Assembly: GCA_947184155.2 (NCBI GenBank)
Contig: CAMXCT020003180.1
Location: 1 to 64,000 of the forward strand
Direction: 5' to 3'
Source of the DNA: Cladocopium goreaui
Lineage: Eukaryota > Sar > Dinophyceae > Suessiales > Symbiodiniaceae
Length of the DNA stretch: 64,000 bases
Positions 40,208-51,094 of this stretch are shown here, in pieces (position 1 is the first letter of the stretch; each line of letters opens with the position of its first letter). The translations under genes were made by a program, and so were the position numbers. The notes beneath the pieces were generated by a model. The model searched no databases. It was not told where the DNA came from and was given only the letters and a program-made list of their open reading frames with translations.

Positions 40208-40650
40208 ATTCTGGTAGATTTGCGTGTAAAAGCGAGTGTGTGTGTGTAAATAAGTCTGTGTGTGGAAATGCTCTCAGAATGACTGAACTGTGTGGTGCAA
40301 AAGCGTCTGTGCGTAAAAGTTTCTGTGTGTAAAAGCGTCTGTGTGTAAAAGCGCCTGTGTGTAAAAACGTCTGTGTGTAAAAGCTTCTGTGGTAAAAGCG
40401 TAAAAGATTGTGTGTAAAAGCGTCTGTGTGTAAAAGCAACTGTGTGTAAAAGCGTCTGTGTGTAAAACTGTCTGTATGTAAAAGCGCCTGTGTGTAAAAG
40501 TGTCTGTGTGTAAAAGTGCCTTGTGTGTAAAAGCGTCTGTGTGTAAAAGTGTCTGTGTGTAAAAGCGCCTGTCTGTAAAAGCTTCTCTGTGTAAGGGGCT
40601 CTCTGTGTAAAAGCTTGCTCTGTGTAAAAGCTTCTGTGTGCAAAAGTGTT
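40208..40650. repeat. 16-bp tandem array, right block
   Basis: Same unit as before, more degenerate. Confidence 0.9.
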
Positions 40651-40787
40651 TGCGATGCAAACTATTGTCTTGTACTTATGCTATATCGTCTTGATACTCC
40701 TCTTTTCGACTGTGTATAACACATCTTTAATATATTGTTTTGTAATATGGTGTCTCAATACTAACAAGAGAAGACTCTGCTCCTCTA

Positions 40788-40814
40788 CGCTCTCGGGCCA
40801 TCCGTCGTCTAGTT
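40788..40814 (+). repeat. 27-nt dispersed element, copy 2
   Basis: Partner of 15282-15308 (one difference). It again sits between repeat DNA and the next coding-like segment. Confidence 0.6.
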
Positions 40815-40941
40815 GTTATTTTGTTTTTAGGTTGTCTTTTTTTTAATTACGTTTTGAAGTTTTTGTTTTTTTTTAAATGTTTATGCTGAGTGTGTGTTTT
40901 CGAGGCCCCAAGGGAGATCGTTGCGTCTGAGCATAACACCG

Positions 40942-41103
40942 ATGGGGCGTGACGTATTGCTGCACAGAGAATTGTTAGTGATACGACAAAATGCGGAGGG
41001 TCGTATCTGGGCAAGGTACTACGGTCCCTTGTATCTTGGCAATACAACTCTCGGCAACTCAGCAGAGCACGTCTTGATCACCTTTCATCCCTTTCAGCCT
41101 TGA
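40942..41103 (+). CDS. Small ORF or exon, unknown
   Basis: 53 residues from ATG 40942 (MGRDVLLHRELLVIRQNAEG ... LITFHPFQP). The frame is open to 40894 without ATG. GC content and codons differ from the surrounding repeats. No family recognised. Confidence 0.35.
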   Translation: MGRDVLLHRELLVIRQNAEGRIWARYYGPLYLGNTTLGNSAEHVLITFHPFQP

Positions 41104-41181
41104 GTGCCGGCGACGGGGAAATCTGTGATGGTCGTTAGCCACGGATCGTTCTCGACGGCTTTGCGCGACACTGCAACTGGG

Positions 41182-41215
41182 CGCCACGAATCCGTTTGAT
41201 GAGTGGCGCGGGTCG
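41182..41215 (+). repeat. Hairpin after small ORF
   Basis: GCGCCAC and GTGGCGC pair perfectly around GAATCCGTTTGATGA (15 nt). The layout resembles the conserved-loop family but the loop sequence is different. Confidence 0.5.
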
Positions 41216-41291
41216 GCAGAGTTGCTGCGTTTTTTCATTTCTGCTTCGTGAGCAGCTTTGCGCAAGACAAACATTGCGCACGACAAACTTT

Positions 41292-41560
41292 GCGGCTGTC
41301 CTCTGGAGGAAAAGTTGGAGAGCTCTGGATTTGCACTTTAAAATCTGTTGTTTCTTTCTGATATTGACGGTTCGTGCGTGACGGCATGCGGGCATCTATT
41401 GTTTTCTTTCTGCCGACGATATTTTCTCATTGGACGCCTTCTTTCCTTAAAACTGCATCTGCCGGGTGTCCTCTGGAGGAAAAGTCGGAGAGCTCTGTGA
41501 TATGCACTTTACTGTTGTTTCTTTCTGATATTGACGGCTCGTCTGTGATGGCAGGGCTCA
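41292..41560 (+). repeat. Diverged ~90-bp direct repeats
   Basis: Copies at about 41292-41388 and 41466-41558 share TGTCCTCTGGAGGAAAAG, GGAGAGCTCTG and TCTGATATTGACGG. Confidence 0.8.
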
Positions 41561-42590
41561 GGCGCAAGCTGACACCAGCTGCTCGTTCGGCCAGGGCCTT
41601 AATCCTTTGCGGGTTGATCGTGGGAAACTCATCTTTGAAATGGATGTGACACATGTGGGCGATGATCTTTATGACCTTGCGGTTTTCAAATTCGTGTTGT
41701 TTGGAAGGTACTTGGGAGTTATTTGTACTTATTCTTGCTTGTTCAGAGCCGATGTTGAACTGGAAATGCTGAGGGTTTCGATTGCTTACGAATTCATTTC
41801 ATGATGCTTCGTTGGAATATCTATTCATGCATCACTATGCTTCTGAAAGATGGGCATCAAACAAACAACATGGTGGCGTCATGCAATCAACTTCTTATTG
41901 GCTTTTGCATGCGACTACTGACATTCCTCATTGCACCCCCATGCATCCCTCGCCCGCTGCGCCCGTCAGGGCGCCGCACAGTTGTATTTGTTTATACTTA
42001 TATTCTTTTGTTTCTATCCCCGAATACAGTTTTCAGCGATTTTTTTTTGTTTGGAGATATGTGGTTCTTTTTTGTTTGGAGATATGTGGTTCGGTTTCTG
42101 TTTCCGAAACTGTTTTTATCTTGACATGTGGCTTCAATTTCCAATGATATGTTGTCGTGATTCATTTACCACCCTTCGTGTACTGTCATCGTCGTCTGTG
42201 ATATTTCTTTTGGCGTTAGCTTGGTTTCAGAGCGCCATCAAGCAGCACAGCACCTGCTCATAGAGATTCAGGCATTGCTGGAATTTGAATCAGCAGCGCA
42301 AGGCGCCGCGGAAATCTTCCCGGAGGAGCCACTGCGGTTGGTCGTCTCCGGACCGGGGGCCATGCACCGGATGTAGACACGCGCATTTTGCGCCAGATCG
42401 TTTCGGGCGGAAACATTGGTCTTCGTGTATATTGCTGGATCGTTGAATTTCATGGAGACTCCAGACGCTGTGTGGAAGTTGCCACACATCGGGCGGTACC
42501 ACGACAAATGGCCGTTATTCGGTTGAAGGACAATGGGGTCAACGAATTCTGCCTATTCGATGTCTCGTGCCACTCTTCGCATGTGTGTTG
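41552..42590 (+). pseudogene. Fragmentary multi-exon gene, unknown
   Basis: Exon-like 41553-41707 (after GGCAG; reads AQAQADTSCSFGQGLNPLRV ... LYDLAVFKFVLFG, donor GTACTT) and about 42229-42590 (after GGTTTCAG; RHQAAQHLLIEIQALLEFES ... VVSGPGAMH, then after a one- or two-base shift near 42368 DVDTRILRQIVSGGNIGLRV ... FDVSCHSSHV, donor GTGTGT). Reads like protein but needs a frame correction. Family not recognised. Confidence 0.35.
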
Positions 42591-42984
42591 TGAGTTGGGG
42601 ATGTTTAGTTTCGTCCCCCCACCCTGGCGGGGCTCAGGCGCATCCTTCGACCGCACCACGTCGGGCCCTCGTCGGAATTTGGTGTGGTTTCCTCCTTCAG
42701 CTTTGCTGTCGATTAATCAAGCACCCAGTTATTGCAAAATTTCCCAATTGATTGTGACACCATACAAAACACCAAGGTATGAGCCACCAATGGGGCCACC
42801 TTTGTTGATGTTCTCCCAATGGAGTGATGATGGTGGCCAGAGAGAAGTGGCCATGCTCCAAAACATCCAGGCCACCTACTATAGGACTGTTGACAACCAT
42901 GTGCTGTTGAACCACCATCTATGCATTTTCATGTGTGATTTTGTTTTGGCTAGCACCTGGTGCTTTTCATCTTGTGCTGCAGTG

Positions 42985-43142
42985 GCATGACTTTTGTTTT
43001 CATGGCTAGATTTTATGCCAGGATCTCCAGGGATGGTTTAGCAGAGTTGCTCCTCTACCATGACTACCAGGAAAGGCAGTATGAGGTGGACTACTGGTTT
43101 GGCACCCACTGCCACTGGCCAAACCCCTTCAACTTCACATAA
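42985..43142 (+). CDS. Exon-like piece, unknown
   Basis: Reads MTFVFMARFYARISRDGLAE then LLLYHDYQERQYEVDYWFGT to a stop at 43140-43142. Within the second element. No family recognised. Confidence 0.25.
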
Positions 43143-43256
43143 AACTAAGGGCACCATGTTCAGCCGAAGTGCTGAACCACCAGCCAACCAAAGCTAGATA
43201 CCAACCAAGAGAGAAAACATCTTGCAGTGCAGATTTAACAAGTTGTTTCTTCACAT

Positions 43257-43862
43257 GTGCCAAGAGAAGCACGCAGTGCTTTAACATACATCCAATTTCA
43301 AAATTTGGGTGAGATCAGCAGCAAATTTTCCCAAAAGCTTCATGATCTTCTCAATGGCACCAACACTGCAGCTCCCACCCCTTCTTCCGCTGCAGAGCAA
43401 GAGGTGCCAGAGTCCTTTCAGGAGTCGACCTTGTGTTTCCATACATGGAAATATTTTATCCAGCACACAGTGCTTCCATCCTTCTTGTCAAATTTCTTTT
43501 TGAAATGTTTGTTGCCAGGAGAGCCATGGTGCCAAGTTGATTGCCAAAGGAAGTGGGGCATGGGAGAGAACCAATTTTACCACCAGAAAGGTGCTTTGAA
43601 GCATTGGCAATTCAAGTCCATGACTGACACTGTTGCCAAATTTGAGCACATGCCATTGTTTCCACCCAAAGATGGCCAACCATGGAAGATGGAAGTAGAA
43701 TTGGAGGAATTGAAAAATGCCAAGAAGGCTGCCACTGAGCCACCACAGTTGCTTCTGAACCAAGCCATGCAAGACCTTTTGCCAGAAAGCTTGGGCACTT
43801 TCCACCAAGACAAGTTGAAGGCAGAAGCCACCATTGCCATGACCCAGCTGTACCATGAGTAG
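43257..43862 (+). CDS. Unknown ORF within the second element
   Basis: A 201-codon frame with no ATG near its start (first good Met is inside). Contains KWGMGENQFYHQKGALKHWQ and a C-terminus LKAEATIAMTQLYHE. It overlaps two AGCAC hairpins near its start. It does not match the N-terminal part of the other transposase. Possibly a neighbouring element gene. Confidence 0.3.
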   Translation: MPREARSALTYIQFQNLGEISSKFSQKLHDLLNGTNTAAPTPSSAAEQEVPESFQESTLCFHTWKYFIQHTVLPSFLSNFFLKCLLPGEPWCQVDCQRKWGMGENQFYHQKGALKHWQFKSMTDTVAKFEHMPLFPPKDGQPWKMEVELEELKNAKKAATEPPQLLLNQAMQDLLPESLGTFHQDKLKAEATIAMTQLYHE

Positions 43863-43914
43863 CTGGGTTGCAATATGGTTGCTCAGGAATGAAGTTTGAC
43901 TTCAATTCTAGACA

Positions 43915-45714
43915 TTGTTTTGTGTTTTCAAATTTGTATCTGTAGCCTTTAGTTGCTTTCAACTGAGGAACTTGTTGCCAGAAGGCTCAGTGGCAGTTGC
44001 AGAAAGGTCTTTTGGGCTCTTTGCCAACAAGACATTTGCCAAGGAGGTTTATGCCATATATGGATCATTTGCCCAACACAAAACCAAGCTCCAATGTGAA
44101 GATGCTTGGTTCATTTTAGCCATATTGCCATCCACTATAGTGGCTGAACTGGAAGCCAGCATTGGCCAAGTCTTTGCCAAGCTCATTGAAGCAATATTCT
44201 TGGGGCCAGCTTGTGATCCAAGGATTGGCTTGTACATGCCACACCCAGTAACCTGCATGGATGTCATGCTGTACTTTGATTTGGGTGGCTTTGTCCAAGA
44301 TGGCTTAGCCATGAAGCAAACCTTCAATATCAAGGGGGCTTCTGGTGACAAGTTTTGCATGTTGTGCAGCAACATCAGGGCCATTTCTTTGGATTTGCCA
44401 CCAGTTACACCAGAGGAAGATATACCAGGGTCTCATGTGACCAAGCTTGCAAATTGCATCCTGCCCACTGACTAAGAAGTTTTGGATGCATTCCAGGTTT
44501 GCAAGGAAAAGTCTACCACATTACCCAAGAAACAATTTGAAATGTGGGAGAACGCATGTGGCATCACCTTCAACCACCATGCCCTTTTGCTCAACCAGAC
44601 CCTTTTGGATAGCCACCTCTTGAAGCCAATTAGTGGCTACATCCATGACTGGATGCACACCATGGCTTCCCAAGGGGTGATCCAAAGGTCCATTTGGCTG
44701 CTGCTTTCCCAGCTGGACATGTGGGACCAGCTGGAGCCATTTCTCCAGTTGTGGACTTTGCCAAAAGCCATGGCCAAAGCAGGAAACTTGCATGATTTGT
44801 TCCAGACCAAGAGGGCCAAATTTTACAAGGAAAATTCCAAGTTCAAATGCGCAGCATCAGAAGCCATTGGCCTCTCCACCATGCTGGCATACCTGGTAAA
44901 CACCATTTGTGCGCCAGCTGCTGCCCATTTGGACCAATGCCACAGCTTTTTGGCCATGGTGGAAGCCTTGGAAACACTGCAAGCCACCCAGCTTGGCCAA
45001 GTGCAGCCACCCAGGTTGCAGCAAGCCATTGAAAAGGCCTTGGACTTCTTCAAAGATTGCAATGGCGAAGCCATGATGCTGAGGAAGCATCACTGGATGC
45101 TCCATTTGGCAACCCATTTGCAAGTATGGGGCTTTCTTCCCAACTGTTTCAGCCTTGAAAGAAAGCACAAAACCACCATGAAGTTTGGCAACCAGACCAA
45201 GAAGTTGACAGGATTCAGCTTCAGCCTGCTGGAGGAATGCCTAGCCCATGACTTGTACAACTTGCAGCATTCAGACAACTTGGAAGCAGGGGTGCAATTG
45301 TTGAACAAGCATGCTCCCAGTTCAAAATTTCATGATTTTTTTTGTGCTGCAATTTTCAATCAGCAAATTCCAAAGGACCAGGTTTGGACTGCAACTTCAG
45401 CCAAGTTGCACAATGGTGCCTCCATCCACAACAAGGATTTTGTTCTTGTCAGCAGCACCAATGCCTATAAATGGCAAGTTGCCAGAATGGAACACCACTT
45501 TGAAGTCCAAGGGGTTGTGTACTCTATTGTGACTTTTTTGCACATGCATAGAATATTTTTATTCCAGCCATTCAGCACAAGTCCAAATTCAGGATCAGCT
45601 GCAGCTGATAGAAACTTCTGCCATCCTTTGCCCTCTCATTTATGCAGAGGAAGAAAGAGCCACCAGGGTTCTCATTCCATGCCTACAGACCATCCAAAGA
45701 CTAGATGCCATTGA
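43915..45714 (+). pseudogene. Transposase-like pseudogene, second copy
   Basis: Two frames in the same phase (43915-44475 and 44482-45714) are separated by a single in-frame TAA at 44473-44475. Shared order with the 24-26 kb copy: GGFVQDG, GASGDKFCMLC, YIHDWMHTM, RKHHWMLHL, FSLERKHK, and a C-terminal LHNGASIHNKDFVLVSS. The SDE-x-PAN segment of the first copy has no equivalent here, so the first catalytic acidic residue is missing or on a lost exon. The two copies differ at most positions, so they are old relatives, not recent duplicates. Confidence 0.6.
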
Positions 45715-46761
45715 TGAAGGAAAATCAATGCTTCCCAGGTGCACAGTGTTCAGCATTGTCTTTTTGTTTGTGACATGCATGGAAGGGTTGCTTGGAGCGT
45801 GTAGCACACAGTGCTTTCACATTTTCATGTTGTAAAGGAAGCTTCACAAATCTCATGTTTTCACTGTGTGCTTTCCAAAGCCCAGCACCTTGTGCTTTCC
45901 AACCACCAGCATTGATGGGCACAGCATTGCAGTGCCAATGGGTGCCCATCATGGATATGGTGCAACAAAATCAATGCAAGAGCCACCTGCACCCAGCGTG
46001 GCAGACCATGGATTCGATCCTTCATGGATATTGGCCCACATTTTTGTGGGGAATGGCCTCCACCTGCAGACCACCATGAGCAAGGAGGCAATGACCAAGC
46101 ACCAGACCAAGGGCACCATGACCAAGGGCACCACCACCAATGGAATTGGTGACCATGCCATGGACAAGGACCATGCAGTACCAGTATGAATGGCCACATC
46201 AGACAGTGACCATTGCCAAATGCTGCAATGTCTTCGCAGGTGGAAAAAAGTTTGCAGTTTCCTGACCAATGATGTCTCTAAGTCTTCTCCATGCGCATTG
46301 CTTTGAAAGCACCAATTTATAGCACCCAGTGCTTTTGGCATGCCACCTGGATAGATTCCATTTTAACACCCAGTGCTTTTGCCTTAGCACCCATTGCTTT
46401 TCATACATGCAAGCCATGCATGCTTCATGGACATGTTGTTTTTGTGATAGCACTCAGTGCTCATGGCATGACATGGCTTTTGTGCAGAAATTTTTCTTCC
46501 AGTGAGATGCAATCACACCATGGGCACTGAGCTGAATGAATGGCTTTTGCATGGAAATCCAAAGCAGACTTCCATGTTGTACATACAACCAAATCCAATG
46601 GATTTGTTATATGTTGTTGCCAGGATAATCATTATAGCCATCAAATGCAGAAAATCATGCACCATCCTGATGAGTTTTGTTATTATATTTTCTTTCTTCA
46701 ACAAGTTTAAGTTCCCACCAAAACACTATATGTTAAAGGATTCCATTGAACAAAATTGAAC
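45715..46761. other. 3' part of second element, no gene supported
   Basis: Contains AGCAC-type hairpins and short repeats of GCACCATGACCAAGG-type sequence near 46100-46140. Confidence 0.4.
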
Positions 46762-47249
46762 CTTAGCAGATGCTTAGCTTATGTTTAGCTAAGTGCCTCC
46801 TAAGTGGACTAAGCAGGCTAAGTACTTAGCAAGGAACCGTCCTTCTCAAGTTGGGAAATTGGACTCATAGCTAAGCTATATACACTACGCTATACCTACC
46901 TGCTTATGGTACACATAGTGGGGGCTCAGGGGTCGATATATTTCAACTTAGATACACACAAATGCAAGGTCTTTACCCGCACCACTGCAGCAATGCCGAG
47001 CGGCAAACAGCTAACATAGCAATCACCGAAGATTTGCCCCCTATCAGTGCTTTCACCCCGCTGGCTGGATCAATGGAAATAAATGGCTTTGCAGCCAAAT
47101 TTATGAAATTAAGTCCAAAGTTGCGGCCGTTCCGAGTAGCAAGTATTTGAACAAATTACCTTTCAACTTTTGTTACCGTAATAATATTGCCCAGTAAAAG
47201 AAAAGATCAGGCCCCACGGAGTCAGTCTCCGAAGCACTTTTCATCTTTT
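46762..47249. other. AGCTAAG-rich stretch and unclear coding traces
   Basis: 46765-46845 is rich in AGCTAAG/CTTAGC. On the minus strand about 46975-47125 reads LAAKPFISIDPASGVKALIG, which might be a tail exon; not enough to call. Confidence 0.3.
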
Positions 47250-48524
47250 TCAATGCCCAGAATGCACCAAGCGCGGTTTGCAATACTTCGCTACAATTTT
47301 GTTGTGCATGGCCGTTGCCGTTTGCAAGGCAGCATTCCTCTCGGCAGAAAGGTCAAGAATTTGATCGGCTCCTCGTCGGTACTGTTTTGCGACGACCTGT
47401 CTGAAAGCCTTGGGATTCTGCCTTGACCCCATAAAGGACAAAAGGTCGGCAATGCCTGCGTTGGGTGTTTCATACTTCCAGCAAGCTATAAAGGAAGGAT
47501 CGATCAAGTTGAGCTGCGCACTCAGCAATGCCAGGCTCGAAGTGTACTTTTTGATTGCATGCATGACATCAGGTTCAAAATTCCTTTTCATGGCGCTGCG
47601 AACTGCACTCGTGGGATGGCGGACCAACAGTACAATACGTAAATCGATGCCCGCATCTTCAGCCACTTTCGCTAGTGCATGGATGTCTGGGTTTTGAATC
47701 GCTCTGTCAGGGCCCAAAAAATTTGGAAAAGACATCATCCCAGATGTATTTTCGCACAAAACATTTAATGGCACAATACCGCCACCCTGTTTGCGAACAC
47801 TTCGTTCCGCATCTGCCATCAATTGCATAACTCGAATAGCAGAATTTGACCGAATGGATTCGTTGTAAGTGCTGAAAAACCCAAGCCTGTGATGCCCGTC
47901 GTACAATTCGGTAGACAAAGCATCTGACCAGTTCTTAAATGGGTTTAAATATGGCAACAAAATTTGCCAAACGTGATGACCCGTGCCTTCAATTCCAGCA
48001 AAAAAAACAAAGCGGCAGGTTTGACTAACAATTCGTTTTTCCAACAATGCCTGGGAGTCATGCGCTTTGTCATGGCATGATGGCCACCAAGGCCAATCTC
48101 CCCTCCACAAAAACATTGTAGTGGACGGATGGTCGAAAAAACGACCGGAATCATACGAAATGTCGCACAAACCGCCACGAAGCCAACGATGCCGAGCAAT
48201 GGCACAACTGTAACTCGAAAGACTGAAACCTGAAAATTTTTGGGCTCTTTCCAGGATCAACTGATTTATTGGGCCGAAGGAATCCAAACCATCCAAAGTT
48301 TCCAGAACATCTGAGAAGTTCGACAAAGCCACAATGGTGTAAGGTCGCAGCGCTTGCGCAAATCTTTCCAATGACACCTCATCAAGGCAGGCGACAACAA
48401 ACAATGTCATATTCTTTGTTTTCCTTGCGCATGACTGCGCGCCAGTAAAACATGGGAAAGCATGAAAAACATGAAAGCATGGAGAAACATGAACAAGAGC
48501 TTGTTTCCGGAGAGTGGAACGCAT
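47250..48524 (-). CDS. Sulfotransferase-like protein
   Basis: 424 residues from ATG 48524, intron-free. A later ATG at 48410 (MTLFVVACLDEVSLERFAQA) may be the real start, because the first 38 codons overlap a CATG-rich repeat. Family signs: FFAGIEGTGHHVWQILLP (174-191) fits the 5'-phosphosulfate loop of PAPS-dependent sulfotransferases (G-x-x-G-T/S-G-x3-W), and LRIVLLVRHPTSAVRSAMKR (295-314) fits the 3'-phosphate motif with its R-H-P-x3-V-x-S core. Expected reaction: transfer of sulfate from PAPS to a carbohydrate or other hydroxyl or amine group; the acceptor is unknown. No signal peptide or clear membrane span. Base composition is more AT-rich than the 1-16 kb genes. It stands alone between repeats. 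Confidence 0.75.
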   Translation of the reverse strand: MRSTLRKQALVHVSPCFHVFHAFPCFTGAQSCARKTKNMTLFVVACLDEVSLERFAQALRPYTIVALSNFSDVLETLDGLDSFGPINQLILERAQKFSGFSLSSYSCAIARHRWLRGGLCDISYDSGRFFDHPSTTMFLWRGDWPWWPSCHDKAHDSQALLEKRIVSQTCRFVFFAGIEGTGHHVWQILLPYLNPFKNWSDALSTELYDGHHRLGFFSTYNESIRSNSAIRVMQLMADAERSVRKQGGGIVPLNVLCENTSGMMSFPNFLGPDRAIQNPDIHALAKVAEDAGIDLRIVLLVRHPTSAVRSAMKRNFEPDVMHAIKKYTSSLALLSAQLNLIDPSFIACWKYETPNAGIADLLSFMGSRQNPKAFRQVVAKQYRRGADQILDLSAERNAALQTATAMHNKIVAKYCKPRLVHSGH

Positions 48525-48999
48525 GGTAGAGAAAAGAAAGGGCCAACAGCTGGCCGGCGTTTAAGGTTTCCATTTTTTCCCCTTTTCAGCTTTAAATTTA
48601 AACATTTTGAAAATTTTGGCTTTACGGGATGTGTCAGACACAACGCATTATTAAACCAACTCTTTCCCTGCAAAATTTCAAGCATCTAAATCGAATTGAA
48701 TGTTGTAAAGTACAACCGGATCAAAACTTGGAAGAACAAACCGATTTATTAAACTAAGAAAATGTGTAGAATACCAAAATCAATATTGATATTAATATAT
48801 ACACTATACATCAATCTCATTATATACCAGTAGTACCGCACAAGGCGGTGGCGGAAGTTTCAAAAATAGGAAACCTATAGGAGAAGTTGGTTGTTGTGAA
48901 TCAGGGATGGCAGAGCGAAGCCACTGATTGACCGAAAGGTGGTTGGAGTTGTGTTTGCTGGAATGGTTGCAATGGTTGCAGCGGTCACCTCACCCACAA
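48525..48999. other. Upstream flank of the sulfotransferase-like gene
   Basis: No gene seen. CATGAAA-type short repeats lie at 48450-48500. No promoter motif recognised. Confidence 0.4.
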
Positions 49000-49216
49000 C
49001 TGCTGGATGTAGTGTGATGTACTGCAACTGTAGTTGTAGTTGTAGCGTAGTGGAGTTGTGGTTGTGGTGTAATGTAATTAGTGTAGTGTAGTTGCAGTCA
49101 TATAGTTGTAGCTGTAGTTGTTTTGTAGTTGTAGTTGTTTTGTAGTTGTAGTTGTTGTTGTTGTTGTAGTTGTAGCTGTAGTTGTTGTGTGGTTGTAGTT
49201 GTTGTGTAGTGTAGTT

Positions 49217-49260
<44 letters not shown>

Positions 49261-49440
49261 TGTTGTTGTAGTAGTAGTAGTTGTTGTTGTTGTTGCTGTT
49301 GCTGTTGCTGTTGTTGTTGTTGTAGTTCTAGTTGTAGTTCTAGTTGTAGTTGTTGTGTAGTTGTTGTAGTTGTAGTTGTTGTAGTTGTAGTTGTTGTGGT
49401 TGGTGTTGTTGTTGTTGTTGCTGTTGCTGTTGTCGTCGAA
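49000..49440. repeat. TAG/TTG trinucleotide microsatellite
   Basis: Long runs of GTAGTAGTAG and GTTGTTGTTG. A 127-codon minus-strand frame of poly-Thr/Gln/Leu is an artefact. Confidence 0.95.
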
Positions 49441-49499
49441 GTTAGGGTAGTTAAGTTAGTGAAGTTAGTTAAGTTAGTCAAGTTAGTTAAGTTAATCAG

Positions 49500-49995
49500 T
49501 GTCTACTTTTTCGACATCTTCACGTCAAAAAAGGCTCAAAACCCGCAGTTTTTTTACACTTTTGACTTCGAAATGTGCTTCGCGCCACAACGGCGTGCAC
49601 TTTTTCGACACTTTTTCGACATCTGAACCTCCAAAAGTGGTCCGAGACCGCCAGTTTTTAACACTTTTGACTTCGAAATGTGCTTCGCGCCACAACGGCG
49701 TGCACTTTTTCGACATCTTAACTTCCAAAAGTGGTCCGAACCCCTAGTGTTTTGTACATTTTGACTTCAAAATGTGCTTCGCGCCACAACGCCGTGCACT
49801 TTTTCGACATCTCAACTTCCAAAAGTGCTCCGAGACCGCCAGTTTTTAACACTTTTGACTTCGAAATGTGCTTCGCGCCACAACGGCGTGCACTTTTTCG
49901 ACATCTCAACTTCCAAAAGTGCTCCGAGACCCAGGTGTTTTGTACATTTTCACTTCGAAATGTGCTTCGCGCCACAACGGCGTGCAATTTTTCAT
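49500..49995. repeat. 94-bp satellite, five copies
   Basis: Each unit contains TTCGAAATGTGCTTCGCGCC and CGTGCACTTTTTCGACATCT. Preceded by GTTAGTCAAGTTA-type repeats at 49441-49495. Confidence 0.9.
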
Positions 49996-50387
49996 CTCTC
50001 CTCTGGCCAGCTGGCTCCGCACCCGCCGCTTTAGCGAGCCTACTTTTCGACCCTCCGGAGCCAAAAATCATTGGAAAAACACAGTGTTTCGCGACTTTCC
50101 TACCTTTTCGCGCATCTGTATCTTCTGTCTTCTTACTCTTTCTCTTCTAATCTTTCTCTTCTCTATGCCTCTTCCCTGCTCTGCTTTTCATCTCTCCATA
50201 TTGTCGGAAGTTTGACTTCTAAACTTCCTTCGATCAATATTGAAAGAAAAACTTCATAGCACATCGCAGTTGCCAGTTTCTACATAGCACAACATACGTG
50301 TGGATATATGCATATATGTATTTGTTTGTTTACGTACATATATGTATGTATAATACATCATGCTAGCTTTTTTCCTCACATCTTTGT
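49996..50387. other. No gene supported
   Basis: CT-rich DNA and a TATG-rich stretch near 50300-50350. Confidence 0.3.
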
Positions 50388-50590
50388 GTGGGGTTCTCGT
50401 TTTTGGTTTTGCGCTCCCGTCCGCGTCCGCCCCGCCTCCTCCTCCCGCCCCGTGCACCCCCACACCCTCACACACACCTCTCTCACACACACCTCTCTCA
50501 CACACAACTCTCTCACACACAACTCTCTCACACACAACTTACTCACACACAACTTATTCACACACAACGTACTCACACACTTGCTCAGAA
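50388..50590. repeat. Leader plus CTCACACACAACT array
   Basis: A leader (GTGTGGGGTTCTCGTTTTTG then CCGCCTCCTCCTCCCG) precedes about ten units of CTCTCTCACACACAA type. A related leader precedes the array at 56470. Confidence 0.8.
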
Positions 50591-50654
50591 CTGTCATTGC
50601 GAATTTTGTTGTGGAATGCATCTTACGTGCAAAAACACTTCCATTATACCTGAC

Positions 50655-50855
50655 AGGAGTGGGTCAGTGAAGAGACCCGACAAAGTATCACGAAGTTACC
50701 ATCGCCATAGCCAGTGCTGAAAAGATTGAATGAATTGGAAACTGACTCTTCCCCTTCCAAGAAAATTGCAGATTGCGACAACAGTGCAGCAGAATGCAAA
50801 AAACCACGTGGAGGTTCTTGGGTTGAGCCTCTTCCCATTGTCACATTGTGAAACC
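50655..50855 (+). pseudogene. Coding relic, unknown
   Basis: Frame SEETRQSITKLPSP, a TAG stop, then VLKRLNELETDSSPSKKIAD ... WVEPLPIVTL and a stop. It reads like a small exon with one premature stop. No family recognised. Confidence 0.25.
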
Positions 50856-51094
50856 CTGAACAACAGGTAATCACAACAATGCAGGTACGCCAGACTGGCA
50901 AAGTCTGGTATCACCGTCGATGGTAAGTGTCTTCGTAGGCAGGAGACTTACCATGACGCTCCTGCCCCCTGCATCTAAAATCATCGTGACGTCAATCTAC
51001 GCGACTACAAACCCTCTTTATCCAAGAAAGACAGTGGTATATCGTTCCAACAGAAACCGGAGCAGCACCAAATTAGAAGTTTTACATCTTTTCA

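Larger units (their letters stand above)
42700..46760 (+). mobile_element. Second, decayed transposase-bearing element; ends not located
   Basis: Contains a relative of the 24-26 kb transposase and about ten mini-hairpins of a different sequence (AGCAC-N3-GTGCT, e.g. 42950-42962, 43271-43283, 45803-45815, 46318-46330, 46446-46458). AGCTAAG-type repeats at 46765-46845 resemble the subterminal DNA of the first element. I could not find TIRs or a target duplication. Confidence 0.5.

Noticed and set aside
42700-46850. TIRs for the second element
   Set aside because: AGCTAAG-rich sequence on the right has no clear inverted partner on the left; I could not define ends.
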